A DNA stretch of 43,566 nt from Epilithonimonas bovis DSM 19482 (GCF_900108115.1 NZ_FTPU01000027.1:1-43566), one strand, 5' to 3'. Shown: positions 1 through 9,904, counted from the stretch's first letter. Numbers and translations are program-made. Notes: generated from the letters alone by a model not told the origin.

Positions 1-249
1 AACGCTCATTAGAAACATGGTTTTGTACCAAATTAAGAATGAAAGATTAGAATTTTGCATAATCGTTCCACTTTTCAAGGAAATTCTTTTACGACACTTT
101 TTGCATTCGTAGCTCCAGATGCTTTTAATCCAGAAATGCTCCTTGTGACCGCACTTGCAAACCACTCCGATTTTATCTCTCTGCTCCTTAAAATGAATTC
201 TGCAATCTTCCTCTCTCCCAAAATGCGTTGTAAAACTAAATATATTCAT
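1..249 (-). CDS. IS1595-family transposase, N-terminal part (runs off the window)
   Basis: An open frame on the minus strand starts at ATG 249-247 and continues through base 1, giving the first 83 residues. It begins MNIFSFTTHFG and carries a zinc-ribbon: a CKCG motif (Cys31, Cys33) and Cys49/Cys52 in ECKKC, followed by SLKSGTIM and a WYKTMF segment. This layout (zinc ribbon, then S-x-SGT and a W-x-K-T motif) is typical of IS1595-family transposases, whose DDE/N catalytic part would lie to the left of the window. I cannot tell whether the element is intact, and I saw no convincing terminal inverted repeat in 250-376. The forward open frame at 55-261 is its shadow. Confidence 0.8.
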   Translation of the reverse strand, partial: MNIFSFTTHFGREEDCRIHFKEQRDKIGVVCKCGHKEHFWIKSIWSYECKKCRKRISLKSGTIMQNSNLSFLIWYKTMFLMSV

Positions 250-316
250 CTAACTAATTAAATTATAAGTAAATATACGAAATTATGTGTAATTACGGAT
301 ATTCATAAAATAAAAT

Positions 317-350
317 GTCCTGATATTGATCAAATATACAATATCAGGAC
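317..350 (-). terminator. Hairpin downstream of the ABC-F gene
   Basis: Perfect 12-bp inverted repeat: GTCCTGATATTG at 317-328 and CAATATCAGGAC at 339-350, with a 10-nt loop. On the minus strand it is followed by an A/T-rich tract (ATTTTATTTTA). It lies 26 bp past the stop of the ABC-F gene, so a terminator for that gene is the likely role. The U-tract is interrupted, so efficiency is uncertain. Confidence 0.6.
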
Positions 351-376
351 AAATATTTAATGGTTTTATTTCGGAT

Positions 377-2537
<2,161 letters not shown>

Positions 2538-2544
2538 AAAAACT

Positions 2545-2575
2545 TTGTTTATAAAGAAAAATTATATTTATTTTG
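2545..2575 (+). promoter_or_regulatory. Promoter of the OmpA-family gene
   Basis: TTG at 2545-2547, a 20-bp spacer, then TTATTTTG at 2568-2575, one mismatch from TAnnTTTG. The predicted transcript would start near 2580, about 25 nt before the ATG at 2605. The spacer fits the Bacteroidetes range. Confidence 0.5.
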
Positions 2576-2604
2576 CATTATCAATTATTTAATCATTTAA
2601 TTCT

Positions 2605-4119
2605 ATGAAAAATCTAAAATTAGGAATTTCAGCATTGGCGCTTACGGTTGCCTCTACTGTTTTCGCACAAACTACTACCAATCCTTGGGTGATAGGAGTA
2701 GGTGCTCATGGAGTGAATCACGTTGCTCAAAGAAATAATTTCAGCAATACATTCTCTTTAAGAAATTTTGAACAAAACCTATTCGGAGTATCGAAGTATT
2801 CTATTACTCCACCATTATCTAAATTGACGGTTGCAAGAAGCCTTAGTAAAGGTATCGTACTTGACTGGCAAACGACTGTAGGAAATGTTGACAATAAGAG
2901 ATTTGCTATGGATAAAGAATTTTTCCTAATGACAGGTCTTGGTCTTCAATTCAAAGGTGCTGGTCTTCTTTGGGACGAAGAGTCTTGGTTTGACCCTTAC
3001 TTGAGAGTAGGTGCCAACTACCTAAGACATGACTATACGGGTATGTCTTTCCCTGTTACAGATACTAAAGCTACAGTAGGAGGAGGTACTTATGGTGCTT
3101 TCAACTCTGATGGAGATGCAGGAAAAGCTAACCACTTCACAGTAAGTACTGGTGCTGGTATCAATTTCTGGGTTACTAAAAACTTTGGTCTAGGTGTTCA
3201 GGGTGATTACGTAACTACTCCAGTTGATAAATCTAACATCGCTAATTTCTGGCAAGCTTCAGCGTCTCTATTATTTAGATTCGGAAATACAGATAGAGAT
3301 AAAGACGGAATTCCAGACAAAGAAGATGCTTGTCCTGATACTCCAGGATTACCAGAATTCCAAGGATGTCCTGACACAGACGGAGATGGTGTTCCAGATA
3401 AAGACGATCAATGTCCAGATGTAGCAGGTCCTAAAGAAAACAACGGTTGTCCTTGGCCAGATACAGACGGTGACGGTGTACTAGATAAAGACGATGCTTG
3501 TCCTACAGTTCCAGGACCAGTAGAAAACAAAGGTTGTCCTTGGCCAGATACAGACGGTGACGGTGTATTAGACAAAGATGATGCTTGTCCTACAGTTCCA
3601 GGTCTTCCACAATACCAAGGTTGTCCTAAACCAAAAACTGTAACAGCTAAAGAAGTTGAAACTAAACTTGGAAGTGTATTCTTTGATTTCAACAAAGCGA
3701 CTATCAAACCTTCTTCTAAAGATGCTCTAGATGCTGCTGCGGACCAAATCAAAAAAGAAGGTGGTCACTACTTGCTAGAAGGTAGAACTGATGCTAAAGG
3801 TTCTGCTGCTTACAACTTGAAACTTTCCAGAGAAAGAGCTGCTGCTGTTGTTGTTGCTTTAGACTCTAGAGGTGTTGATCCAAGCGCTCTTAAATCAATT
3901 GGTGTAGGTGCTGCTAAAGCAACTGTTCCTGCTAAAGCAAGTGATGCTGAAAGACAAGTTGATAGAAAAGTAGTTGTAACTGCTATAGAAGATGCGGCTC
4001 AGTGGAATGCTCTTAAAAAGAGAGATTACGATGATCCAACTCCAGTGAAAGTTAAAAAAGCTCCAGCTAAGAAAAAAGCTCCAGCTAAGAAAAAAGCTCC
4101 AGCTAAGAAAAGAAAATAA
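2605..4119 (+). CDS. OmpA-family outer-membrane protein with thrombospondin type-3 repeats and a Lys/Ala/Pro tail
   Basis: 504 residues. A Sec signal peptide ends at VFAQ (about residue 22). Residues 23-228 look like an outer-membrane beta-barrel, with many glycine/aromatic alternations and a terminal LLFRFG. Four calcium-binding-type thrombospondin type-3 repeats (DTDGDGVPDKDDxCP and variants) follow at about 230-345. A peptidoglycan-binding OmpA/MotB domain spans roughly 350-465 (FFDFNKATIKPSS, LEGRTDAKGSAAYN, LSRERAAAV). The C-terminus is a run of APAKKK units encoded by three 18-bp tandem repeats. Codon choice is markedly uniform, which suggests high expression. It probably anchors the outer membrane to peptidoglycan. 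A good promoter precedes it and a strong terminator follows, so it is probably monocistronic. Confidence 0.92.
   Translation: MKNLKLGISALALTVASTVFAQTTTNPWVIGVGAHGVNHVAQRNNFSNTFSLRNFEQNLFGVSKYSITPPLSKLTVARSLSKGIVLDWQTTVGNVDNKRFAMDKEFFLMTGLGLQFKGAGLLWDEESWFDPYLRVGANYLRHDYTGMSFPVTDTKATVGGGTYGAFNSDGDAGKANHFTVSTGAGINFWVTKNFGLGVQGDYVTTPVDKSNIANFWQASASLLFRFGNTDRDKDGIPDKEDACPDTPGLPEFQGCPDTDGDGVPDKDDQCPDVAGPKENNGCPWPDTDGDGVLDKDDACPTVPGPVENKGCPWPDTDGDGVLDKDDACPTVPGLPQYQGCPKPKTVTAKEVETKLGSVFFDFNKATIKPSSKDALDAAADQIKKEGGHYLLEGRTDAKGSAAYNLKLSRERAAAVVVALDSRGVDPSALKSIGVGAAKATVPAKASDAERQVDRKVVVTAIEDAAQWNALKKRDYDDPTPVKVKKAPAKKKAPAKKKAPAKKRK
3290..3635 (+). repeat. Tandem thrombospondin type-3 coding repeats
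   Basis: Four in-frame repeats inside the OmpA-family gene, each with a D-x-D-x-D-G-(V/I)-x-D-x-x-D-x-C-P core. The third and fourth are almost identical at DNA level around 3460-3505 and 3541-3585, including the shared codons for WPDTDGDGVLDKDDAC. Such near-identity makes the gene prone to repeat-number changes. Confidence 0.85.
4060..4113 (+). repeat. Three 18-bp tandem repeats encoding APAKKK units
   Basis: The unit GCTCCAGCTAAGAAAAAA occurs at 4060-4077 and 4078-4095, and with one change at 4096-4113. It encodes repeated Ala-Pro-Ala-Lys-Lys-Lys at the very C-terminus of the OmpA-family protein. Confidence 0.95.
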
Positions 4120-4147
4120 TTAGCAATAATTAATTTCGATATAAAAA

Positions 4148-4177
4148 ATGCCTCCAATTTATTGGAGGTATTTTTTT
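4148..4177 (+). terminator. Rho-independent terminator after the OmpA-family gene
   Basis: CCTCCAAT (4151-4158) pairs with ATTGGAGG (4161-4168), extended by a G-T and two A-T pairs, and is followed by TATTTTTTTG. A typical strong intrinsic terminator 30 bp after the stop codon. Confidence 0.9.
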
Positions 4178-4193
4178 GTTTTATGTATTTTTG
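4162..4193 (+). promoter_or_regulatory. Promoter of the YebC-family gene
   Basis: TATTTTTG at 4186-4193 matches TAnnTTTG perfectly. A TTG at 4162-4164 lies 21 bp upstream, inside the preceding terminator stem. Transcription would start near 4198, about 16 nt before the ATG at 4214. Confidence 0.5.
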
Positions 4194-4213
4194 CATAATA
4201 AATAATCATCAAA

Positions 4214-4954
4214 ATGGGTAGAGCGTTCGAATATAGAAAAGCATCAAAAATGGCCAGATGGGACAAGATGGCTAAAACATTTTCAAAAATCGGTAAAGAA
4301 ATAGCATTAGCTGTAAAAGCTGGTGGTCCCGACCCCGAGTCCAATCCTGCTTTAAGAAGATGTATCCAAAATGCTAAAGGCGCCAATATGCCTAAGGATA
4401 ATGTGGAGCGCGCTATAAAAAAAGCCAGTGGTGCTGATGCAGAAAATTATGAAGAGATTACTTATGAAGGCTATGGCCAGGGTGGTGTTGCATTTTTTGT
4501 AGAATGTACGACCAACAATCCTACCAGAACTGTAGCCAATGTAAGAGCAATCTTTAACAAATTTGATGGTAACCTTGGTAAAAACGGAGAACTGGCGTTT
4601 ATCTTTGACCGAAAAGGAATTTTCACCATTGATTTGGCTCAGATCAAAATGGATTGGGACGATTTTGAAATGGAGATGATAGATGGTGGAGCAGAAGATG
4701 TTGAGAAAGATGAAGAAGAGGTTTTGATCACCACAGCTTTTGAAGATTTTGGATCTCTGTCGCACAAATTGGATGAGTTGGGTATTGAGGCAAAAAGTGC
4801 GGAATTGCAAAGGATTCCTAACAATACCAAAGATGTGAATGAAGAACAGTTTAAATCAAATATGAAAATGCTGGAGCGTTTTGATGAAGATGACGATGTG
4901 CAAAATGTTTTCCATAATATGGAGATTACAGATGAACATTTGGAAACTATCTAA
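4214..4954 (+). CDS. YebC/PmpR family DNA-binding regulator or translation factor (TACO1 type)
   Basis: 246 residues, the normal family size. The N-terminus MGRAFEYRKASKMARWDKMAKTF is a variant of the family start, followed by PDPESNPALRRCIQNAKGANMPKDNVERAIKK and the acidic middle domain (YEGYGQGGVAFFVECTTNNPTRT; landmarks only). Members bind DNA as regulators, or act in translation of proline-rich stretches as in TACO1; the sequence does not decide between these. It stands alone, with its own promoter and a terminator behind it. The acidic C-terminal region (MLERFDEDDDVQNVFHNM) matches the family. Confidence 0.93.
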   Translation: MGRAFEYRKASKMARWDKMAKTFSKIGKEIALAVKAGGPDPESNPALRRCIQNAKGANMPKDNVERAIKKASGADAENYEEITYEGYGQGGVAFFVECTTNNPTRTVANVRAIFNKFDGNLGKNGELAFIFDRKGIFTIDLAQIKMDWDDFEMEMIDGGAEDVEKDEEEVLITTAFEDFGSLSHKLDELGIEAKSAELQRIPNNTKDVNEEQFKSNMKMLERFDEDDDVQNVFHNMEITDEHLETI

Positions 4955-4991
4955 CAAACCTATTAAGTTTTAATTTAATACATATCATAGC

Positions 4992-5025
4992 TTGGCTCAT
5001 TGTTAATGGGCCATTTTTTATTTTG
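4992..5025 (+). terminator. Terminator after the YebC-family gene
   Basis: A nine-pair stem, TGGCTCATT (4993-5001) with AATGGGCCA (5005-5013) including one T-G pair, has a 3-nt loop and is followed by TTTTTTATTTTG. It lies 38 bp after the stop. Confidence 0.8.
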
Positions 5026-5032
5026 GGATGAT

Positions 5033-5040
5033 TATATTTG
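5033..5040 (+). promoter_or_regulatory. -7 element of the nucleoid-associated protein gene
   Basis: TATATTTG matches TAnnTTTG exactly. A possible TTG start codon at 5038 lies inside this box, so the true start must be the ATG at 5059, leaving a leader of about 14 nt. No well-spaced -33 TTG was found. Confidence 0.5.
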
Positions 5041-5058
5041 CATCCTCAATCAGATAAC

Positions 5059-6087
5059 ATGTTTTCAAAAATTACAGTACACAGGGTCGGTAACAAAATT
5101 AATGGGGAATCTTTGATGCTTTCTCAGGAAGAATTACAGTTGGAGGATGATATGAAGGAGTTGTTGGGGAATTATTTCCTAAGTGCTTTCAAATCAGAAG
5201 AGCAATTCCAGTTTTACAGTGATTCTTATTTGGTTAATAATCCGGTTTACAGTTCTGTTTCAGAGATATTTGAAGACAAGGATAAATTCCAGTGGGAGTC
5301 CGAGAATATTGCTAAACATCTTTATGAAGCAGCGGAAAATCCGCGTGTTCAGGCGGGTGAGTTATTTGTAGTATACTTTCAGGGTGAAGCTATCGAATCT
5401 GCTGACGGAGAAAACAAACCCATTGATTCCATAGGTATTTTTAAGACCGAAAAAAGAGAGTCCTTTCTCAAGATTTTCCCGCAGGATGATACATTTGATA
5501 TCGAAAAAGACCAAGGCATCAGCCTGTCAAAAATTGATAAAGCAGCACTGATTTACAATAATGACAAAGAGAGCGGATACATATTATCAGTTGTAGATAA
5601 TAATAAAAACGGCGATATGTATTATTGGTTCGAGGATTTTCTCAAAGTAAAACAACGGGATGACGAATACTTCCATACGCAGGAAACCTTAACCGTTTAC
5701 AAAGACTTCATTACACAAAAATTACCGGAGGAGTTTGAAGTTTCCAAAGCTGACCAGGCAGATTTCCTGAATAAATCCATTAATTTTTTTAAAGAAAAAG
5801 AAGAGTTTAAGTACGATGATTTTGTTAAAGAAGTTTTGGAAGACGAGAATGTGATCGAGAGCTTCTCAAATTTCAAATCTGATTATGAGCAGGATATGCA
5901 AATCTCTATTTCAGAAGATTTCCCAATCAATACTCAAGCCGTAAAAAAACAGCAAAGACACTTTAAATCTATTATAAAGCTGGATAAAAATTTTCATATC
6001 TATATACACGGGGACCGAAAAATGATAGAAACCGGCCAGGATGAAAAAGGTAAATATTACAGGCTTTATTTTGAAGAGGAAAAATAA
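5059..6087 (+). CDS. Nucleoid-associated protein (YejK/NdpA, 37-kDa family)
   Basis: 342 residues from ATG 5059. The upstream TTG at 5038 is rejected because it sits in the -7 promoter box. It begins MFSKITVHRVGNKINGE, characteristic of the 37-kDa nucleoid-associated family. The family binds DNA, but its function in Bacteroidetes is little known. Visible features: an acidic N-terminal half; the segment GELFVVYFQGE near residue 110; a middle region with KPIDSIGIFKTEKRESFLKIF; and a C-terminal part ending FHIYIHGDRKMIETGQDEKGKYYRLYFEEEK (landmark). No signal peptide or membrane segment. It is probably transcribed alone; no terminator could be seen after it. Confidence 0.85.
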   Translation: MFSKITVHRVGNKINGESLMLSQEELQLEDDMKELLGNYFLSAFKSEEQFQFYSDSYLVNNPVYSSVSEIFEDKDKFQWESENIAKHLYEAAENPRVQAGELFVVYFQGEAIESADGENKPIDSIGIFKTEKRESFLKIFPQDDTFDIEKDQGISLSKIDKAALIYNNDKESGYILSVVDNNKNGDMYYWFEDFLKVKQRDDEYFHTQETLTVYKDFITQKLPEEFEVSKADQADFLNKSINFFKEKEEFKYDDFVKEVLEDENVIESFSNFKSDYEQDMQISISEDFPINTQAVKKQQRHFKSIIKLDKNFHIYIHGDRKMIETGQDEKGKYYRLYFEEEK

Positions 6088-6112
6088 TTTGCTTGCTATG
6101 TTTATGAATATT

Positions 6113-6146
6113 TTGAGCAAACCTTGCAGATAATGTCGTAACTTTG
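6113..6146 (+). promoter_or_regulatory. Promoter directly abutting the start codon of the small Cys/His protein
   Basis: TTG at 6113-6115, a 23-bp spacer, then TAACTTTG at 6139-6146, a perfect match to TAnnTTTG. Transcription would begin about five bases later, at or next to the ATG at 6152, implying a leaderless or almost leaderless mRNA. Confidence 0.55.
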
Positions 6147-6151
6147 CAAAC

Positions 6152-6508
6152 ATGTTTGTGAGAAAGAATAAAATACTAAAAATTGTAACTGCGACTTTTT
6201 TTGCCGTCAGTTATCTTTTTGTATTTCTCTTTTCTTCACTCCTTCACAATCACAAGACAGAATTTGATCACTTAAGCTTTAAGAAATCTGAGGTCAAATT
6301 TTCTAAAATTAATCTGAACCAGGAGAAATCAGGCGATTGCCTCTCTTGCCATTTTATCGCTACTGGTAATACTTTGGCACCCGAACAGTTTAGTTTTCAT
6401 TTCGAAGATTATACATGTCAGGTCAAAGAAATCATTTCTGTTCAGGAAAAAATCTGGTCACAAACCAAATTTACATTCAATCTTCGCGGGCCGCCCGCAA
6501 TTTCTTAA
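6152..6508 (+). CDS. Small membrane-anchored or secreted Cys/His protein upstream of a TonB receptor
   Basis: 118 residues, not recognised with certainty. A hydrophobic segment at about residues 9-30 (IVTATFFAVSYLFVFLFSSL) is a signal peptide or anchor. It is followed directly by LLHNHKTEFDH, then a CLSCH motif near residue 63-67, and the C-terminus ends RGPPAIS. The layout (signal, His cluster, C-x-x-C-H, RGPP end) resembles small DUF2946-like proteins found next to metal TonB receptors; that link is inference. The only in-frame ATG is at 6152, right after a strong promoter. It precedes the TonB receptor by 207 bp with a hairpin between them, so they may form a unit. CxxCH could also suggest heme attachment, but a single motif in so small a protein fits metal binding as well. 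Confidence 0.6.
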   Translation: MFVRKNKILKIVTATFFAVSYLFVFLFSSLLHNHKTEFDHLSFKKSEVKFSKINLNQEKSGDCLSCHFIATGNTLAPEQFSFHFEDYTCQVKEIISVQEKIWSQTKFTFNLRGPPAIS

Positions 6509-6521
6509 ATTTCTATTTTCT

Positions 6522-6538
6522 CACGGGATTTTCCCGTG
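6522..6538. other. Short GC-rich hairpin between the small Cys/His gene and the TonB receptor
   Basis: CACGGGA (6522-6528) and TCCCGTG (6532-6538) form a perfect 7-bp stem with a 3-nt loop. There is no T-tract behind it, so it is either a weak attenuator or an mRNA stability element. A second imperfect stem lies at 6660-6685 (GATGG...CCATC and CAG...CTG), nearer the receptor start. The rest of 6509-6715 shows no gene. Confidence 0.4.
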
Positions 6539-6715
6539 CGTATTCTTATGCTTCCAGTTCTTTATCGAACCCGGAACGTTCGTAATTGAATCGATACGCT
6601 ATACCGGATCATTATTGAGATCATTTGGTCTAATTAATGTTTTAACGGTTTATGCAGATGATGGGCAGTTAAAATCTGTGCCATCTCATATACATTAAGT
6701 ATATAATAAATCATT

Positions 6716-9106
6716 ATGAAATATATTATTAATCTGATGTTGGTCTTTTTTGGCCTGGCATTAGTCTCAGCACAGAAGTTTTCTGTAGAAGGAACTGTTA
6801 AGGATTTCCATGACAAAACAGCACTGCAAAACGTTACGGTGCTTATTGGCAAATATTCTGCGAAAACGGATAACACGGGAAACTTCAGGTTGGAAGAGAT
6901 CCCGGCGGGTAATTATACCCTGGTGGCCTCGCATCCCGATTGCGAAAGTTATTCTCAATCAATTAATGTCAAAAGTAACCTGCATCTCAGCATCAGCCTG
7001 GAGCATCATATCAACGAGATCGAAGCTGTAACTGTACATGGCAATCATAAGAATAACTGGACTATGATTGTGAAAACTCTGGATAAATCTGATATTGAGA
7101 AAAATGTAACGGAAAACCTCGGCAACCTGCTTTCTAAGATCTCTGGCGTATCCACTTTGAAGACCGGTAACAATATTGCAAAACCAATCATTCATGGTTT
7201 ATATGGCAGCAGAATATCGATTCTTAATAATGGAGTAAAGCTTGCAGAACAGGAATGGGGGATAGAGCACGCACCCAATGTAGATATTAATAATTTCCAG
7301 CATATTGATGTAGTGAAAGGCGCTGCAGCTCTTAAATATGGTACCGATGCAATAGGCGGTGTAGTAGTGCTTGAGCCAGAAATTTTCCCTAAAAAGGACA
7401 CCCTGAAAGGTTCCGTAAATCTCTCCGGGATATCCAACGGACGCGGAATCAGCACCGATGTAGATATCGCAAAAGTCTGGGAAAATGGCTGGGCTGTAAA
7501 ATCTACGGGAAGCATTATGAAACTAGGTGATCTGTCAGCGCCGCAATATAATCTTAAAAATACGGGTAAGGATTTCTCATCATTCAGCTTTACGCTTCAG
7601 AATAATTCTTATAAAAAAGGGATTTCTTTTGATTATTATCTTACCAATCAGAATCTTGGGATTCTTCGGGATTCCCATGTGCATTCTCCTGGTGATTATG
7701 CAAAGGCTATGTACAGAGATGTGCCGCTATATTCCGGGGATTTTAGTTATGATATTAATAACCCAAGACAGTTGATTGAGCATCATATTGAAAAAGTATC
7801 AGCTTTCAACAGGTTTGAAAGTATTGGTAAACTTTCTGCCACTTATAGTTTTCAATATAACCACCGCCAGGAGTTTGATATCAGAAGAACGGCGGAATTG
7901 GATAAAGTCCCTTCTCTCGATTTAGCGCTTACAACGCATCAGCTGAATGTTAATGATCTTCTCGAGAGAGAACATTGGTCACTGGAAACAGGTATTGATG
8001 CCCTTTATCAAAACAATTATTCTGACCCAATAACAGAAGCCAGACGATTGATTCCGAATTATGACAAGCTTTCTGCGGGTGCGTATTCAATCTTTAAGTA
8101 TAAAATTACACCACATCTTAATGCAGAAGCCGGAGCCCGTTTTGACTACAATTTTTATGACGCAACCAAATGGTATGATAAAAGTGACTGGCAGAGATAT
8201 TATGCTGATATATTTCCTCAGTTTTATGTCCGGACATATGGTAACAGAGTCTTAACAAGGCCAAAACTGGATTATCATAATTTCTCCTACAATGCAGGAT
8301 TGGAATATCATCCGTCAGACAGCTTTAACCTCAAATTTAATTATGCCAGATTAGCTCGTACACCCAATCCGGCAGAATTGTTCTCAGATGGTCTGCACCA
8401 CTCTGCAGCAATTATCGAAAGGGGAAATATGAATATAACCAATGAAGACAGCCATCAGTTCAATTTGGTTGCTGATGCCAAATTCAATGTATTGGAGGGA
8501 TTGGAAATTTCTGTGAATCCTTATTTTTTCATGACAAAGAATTTTATTAACCAAGTTCCTAATGGTGTACTTCAGAATACGCAAGCCGGTGCATTTCCTG
8601 TTTGGCTTTACCAGCAGATAGATGCAAAAATGTACGGTTTGGATTTGGATGTGGATCTCAAAATTTCAAACAATGTTACTTATAAAGGTAATATGTCTTA
8701 TGTCCACGGGCAGGATCTAACGAATGATGTGCCGCTCATTTTTATGATGCCGCTCAATTTAAACAATTCCCTACAGTTTAATTTCGAGAAATGGAATCAT
8801 CTGTATCTGAATATCGAAAACAAAACGGTTTTGCATCAGAACAGATATCCTATTATGGATTTGACATATCAGGATTACAATGCTGATGGGGAATTGGTCA
8901 ACAAAACGTTGGATTTCAGTTCAACGCCGCCCGCTTATACTTTATGGAACGTACAAGCAGGTTTTGACATTACGCAGCATTTGACAATGGGTCTCCAAAT
9001 AAATAATGTACTGAACACCGAATACCGAGATTATATGAACCGTATGAGATATTTTGCCTACGAACTGGGAAGGAGTTTTATCCTCAACTTTAGGTATAAA
9101 TTTTAA
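6716..9106 (+). CDS. TonB-dependent outer-membrane receptor, probable metal (zinc-type) uptake
   Basis: 796 residues. The signal peptide ends at LVSAQ (residue 20). A carboxypeptidase-regulatory-like domain (about 22-105, FSVEGTVKDF ... NVTVLIGKYSAKTDNTGNF) precedes the plug (about 115-225, with ISGVSTLKTGNNIAKPIIHGLYGSRISIL, EQEWGIEHAP, and DVVKGAAALKYGTDAIGGVV as landmarks) and a 22-strand-type barrel ending SFILNFRYKF. The His-containing loops DSHVHSPGD and IEHHIEKV resemble those of ZnuD-type zinc receptors, so a divalent metal is the best guess for substrate; this is inferred. It lies between a small Cys/His protein and an acidic His-containing lipoprotein, which supports metal uptake. 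No TAnnTTTG box was found directly before it, so cotranscription with the upstream gene is possible. Confidence 0.88.
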   Translation: MKYIINLMLVFFGLALVSAQKFSVEGTVKDFHDKTALQNVTVLIGKYSAKTDNTGNFRLEEIPAGNYTLVASHPDCESYSQSINVKSNLHLSISLEHHINEIEAVTVHGNHKNNWTMIVKTLDKSDIEKNVTENLGNLLSKISGVSTLKTGNNIAKPIIHGLYGSRISILNNGVKLAEQEWGIEHAPNVDINNFQHIDVVKGAAALKYGTDAIGGVVVLEPEIFPKKDTLKGSVNLSGISNGRGISTDVDIAKVWENGWAVKSTGSIMKLGDLSAPQYNLKNTGKDFSSFSFTLQNNSYKKGISFDYYLTNQNLGILRDSHVHSPGDYAKAMYRDVPLYSGDFSYDINNPRQLIEHHIEKVSAFNRFESIGKLSATYSFQYNHRQEFDIRRTAELDKVPSLDLALTTHQLNVNDLLEREHWSLETGIDALYQNNYSDPITEARRLIPNYDKLSAGAYSIFKYKITPHLNAEAGARFDYNFYDATKWYDKSDWQRYYADIFPQFYVRTYGNRVLTRPKLDYHNFSYNAGLEYHPSDSFNLKFNYARLARTPNPAELFSDGLHHSAAIIERGNMNITNEDSHQFNLVADAKFNVLEGLEISVNPYFFMTKNFINQVPNGVLQNTQAGAFPVWLYQQIDAKMYGLDLDVDLKISNNVTYKGNMSYVHGQDLTNDVPLIFMMPLNLNNSLQFNFEKWNHLYLNIENKTVLHQNRYPIMDLTYQDYNADGELVNKTLDFSSTPPAYTLWNVQAGFDITQHLTMGLQINNVLNTEYRDYMNRMRYFAYELGRSFILNFRYKF

Positions 9107-9181
9107 AATATTAATGAAGCAATAATTAGTAAAAGCTTTAAAAAAAAATCAAATATTTATTAACAATCAAATTTTTTTACA

Positions 9182-9775
9182 ATGAAAAACAAGTTTAGAT
9201 TAAGAATAGTGGCAAGTATTTTTGCCGTATTATTATTAGTTTTTGGGTTGACATCTTGTCACAGAGATGATGATGAAGCAGATGATTTACCACAGGAAGA
9301 GATGACGAATGTTATCTTGCATGTGACGGATGAAGCTGGAAATAGCGTACCATACAATTTTCTGCTTGGAAGTTCCACTGTTCCAACAATAAAACTGGTA
9401 GATGGTAAAACTTACAATGTAGAAGCACAGTTTATGAACGGTACCGAAGATGTTACAGGAGAAATCAAAGAAGCAAAAGACAACCACTTTCTAATCTTTA
9501 ATTTCCCTAATTCTAAGATTGATGTAGAAAGACTTGATGGAGATGACTCTACAACAGCTACGCACAAAGTAGGGCTTAAAACAAAGTGGACTGTGAACAA
9601 AGTAAATAACTCTTCTAATGCAGCAGCTTTGGTTTTAACACTAAAACATGCTGAGCAAAAAGAAGATTTGCAACCTAATGAAGCGGCTGTTACCTCAACT
9701 AACGGTATCCAGTGGGGAACTGCTGGTGCTAAAGCTGAAGATGATGCAGTGGCAAACTTTGGACTATCCAACTAA
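9182..9775 (+). CDS. Lipoprotein following the TonB receptor, with a His/Asp-rich N-terminus
   Basis: 197 residues. A hydrophobic signal and lipobox (FGLTSC, Cys at about residue 26) are followed at once by HRDDDEADD, a cluster suited to metal binding. The rest has an all-beta look (VILHVTDEAGNSVPYNFLLG ... YNVEAQFMNGTEDVTGEI) and may be Ig-like. No named family was recognised. It lies 75 bp after the TonB receptor on the same strand and is followed by a strong terminator, so it is probably the last gene of that unit. I infer a surface or periplasmic partner of the receptor, perhaps a metal chaperone. Confidence 0.65.
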   Translation: MKNKFRLRIVASIFAVLLLVFGLTSCHRDDDEADDLPQEEMTNVILHVTDEAGNSVPYNFLLGSSTVPTIKLVDGKTYNVEAQFMNGTEDVTGEIKEAKDNHFLIFNFPNSKIDVERLDGDDSTTATHKVGLKTKWTVNKVNNSSNAAALVLTLKHAEQKEDLQPNEAAVTSTNGIQWGTAGAKAEDDAVANFGLSN

Positions 9776-9792
9776 TATAATTTAATTCGGAT

Positions 9793-9830
9793 AAAAAACC
9801 TGAGTCCAACATTGGATTCAGGTTTTTTTT
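9793..9830 (+). terminator. Terminator after the lipoprotein gene
   Basis: AAAACCTGAGTCCAA pairs with TTGGATTCAGGTTTT (one G-T pair) around a 2-nt centre (9810-9811), followed by a run of T to 9830. It ends the TonB receptor unit. Confidence 0.9.
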
Positions 9831-9876
9831 ATCTTTTTTATGATTCAATTCATTTCATTTATTGTTCAAAAATTCC

Positions 9877-9884
9877 TATTTTTG
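9877..9884 (+). promoter_or_regulatory. -7 element of tig
   Basis: TATTTTTG, a perfect TAnnTTTG match, 20 bp before the ATG at 9905. No TTG is well placed upstream (the nearest is only 12 bp away). Confidence 0.45.
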
Positions 9885-9904
9885 CAACCTAAAAAATTCA
9901 ATTA

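Noticed and set aside
55-261. Forward 68-residue open frame at the left edge
   Set aside because: It is the antisense shadow of the IS1595 transposase part, which has a zinc ribbon and family motifs.
3408-3752. Antisense open frame across the type-3 repeats
   Set aside because: Repetitive Pro/Ser/Gly translation that is only the reverse image of the OmpA repeats.
5038-5058. TTG start for the nucleoid-associated protein
   Set aside because: It lies inside the TATATTTG promoter box; ATG 5059 begins the family N-terminus.
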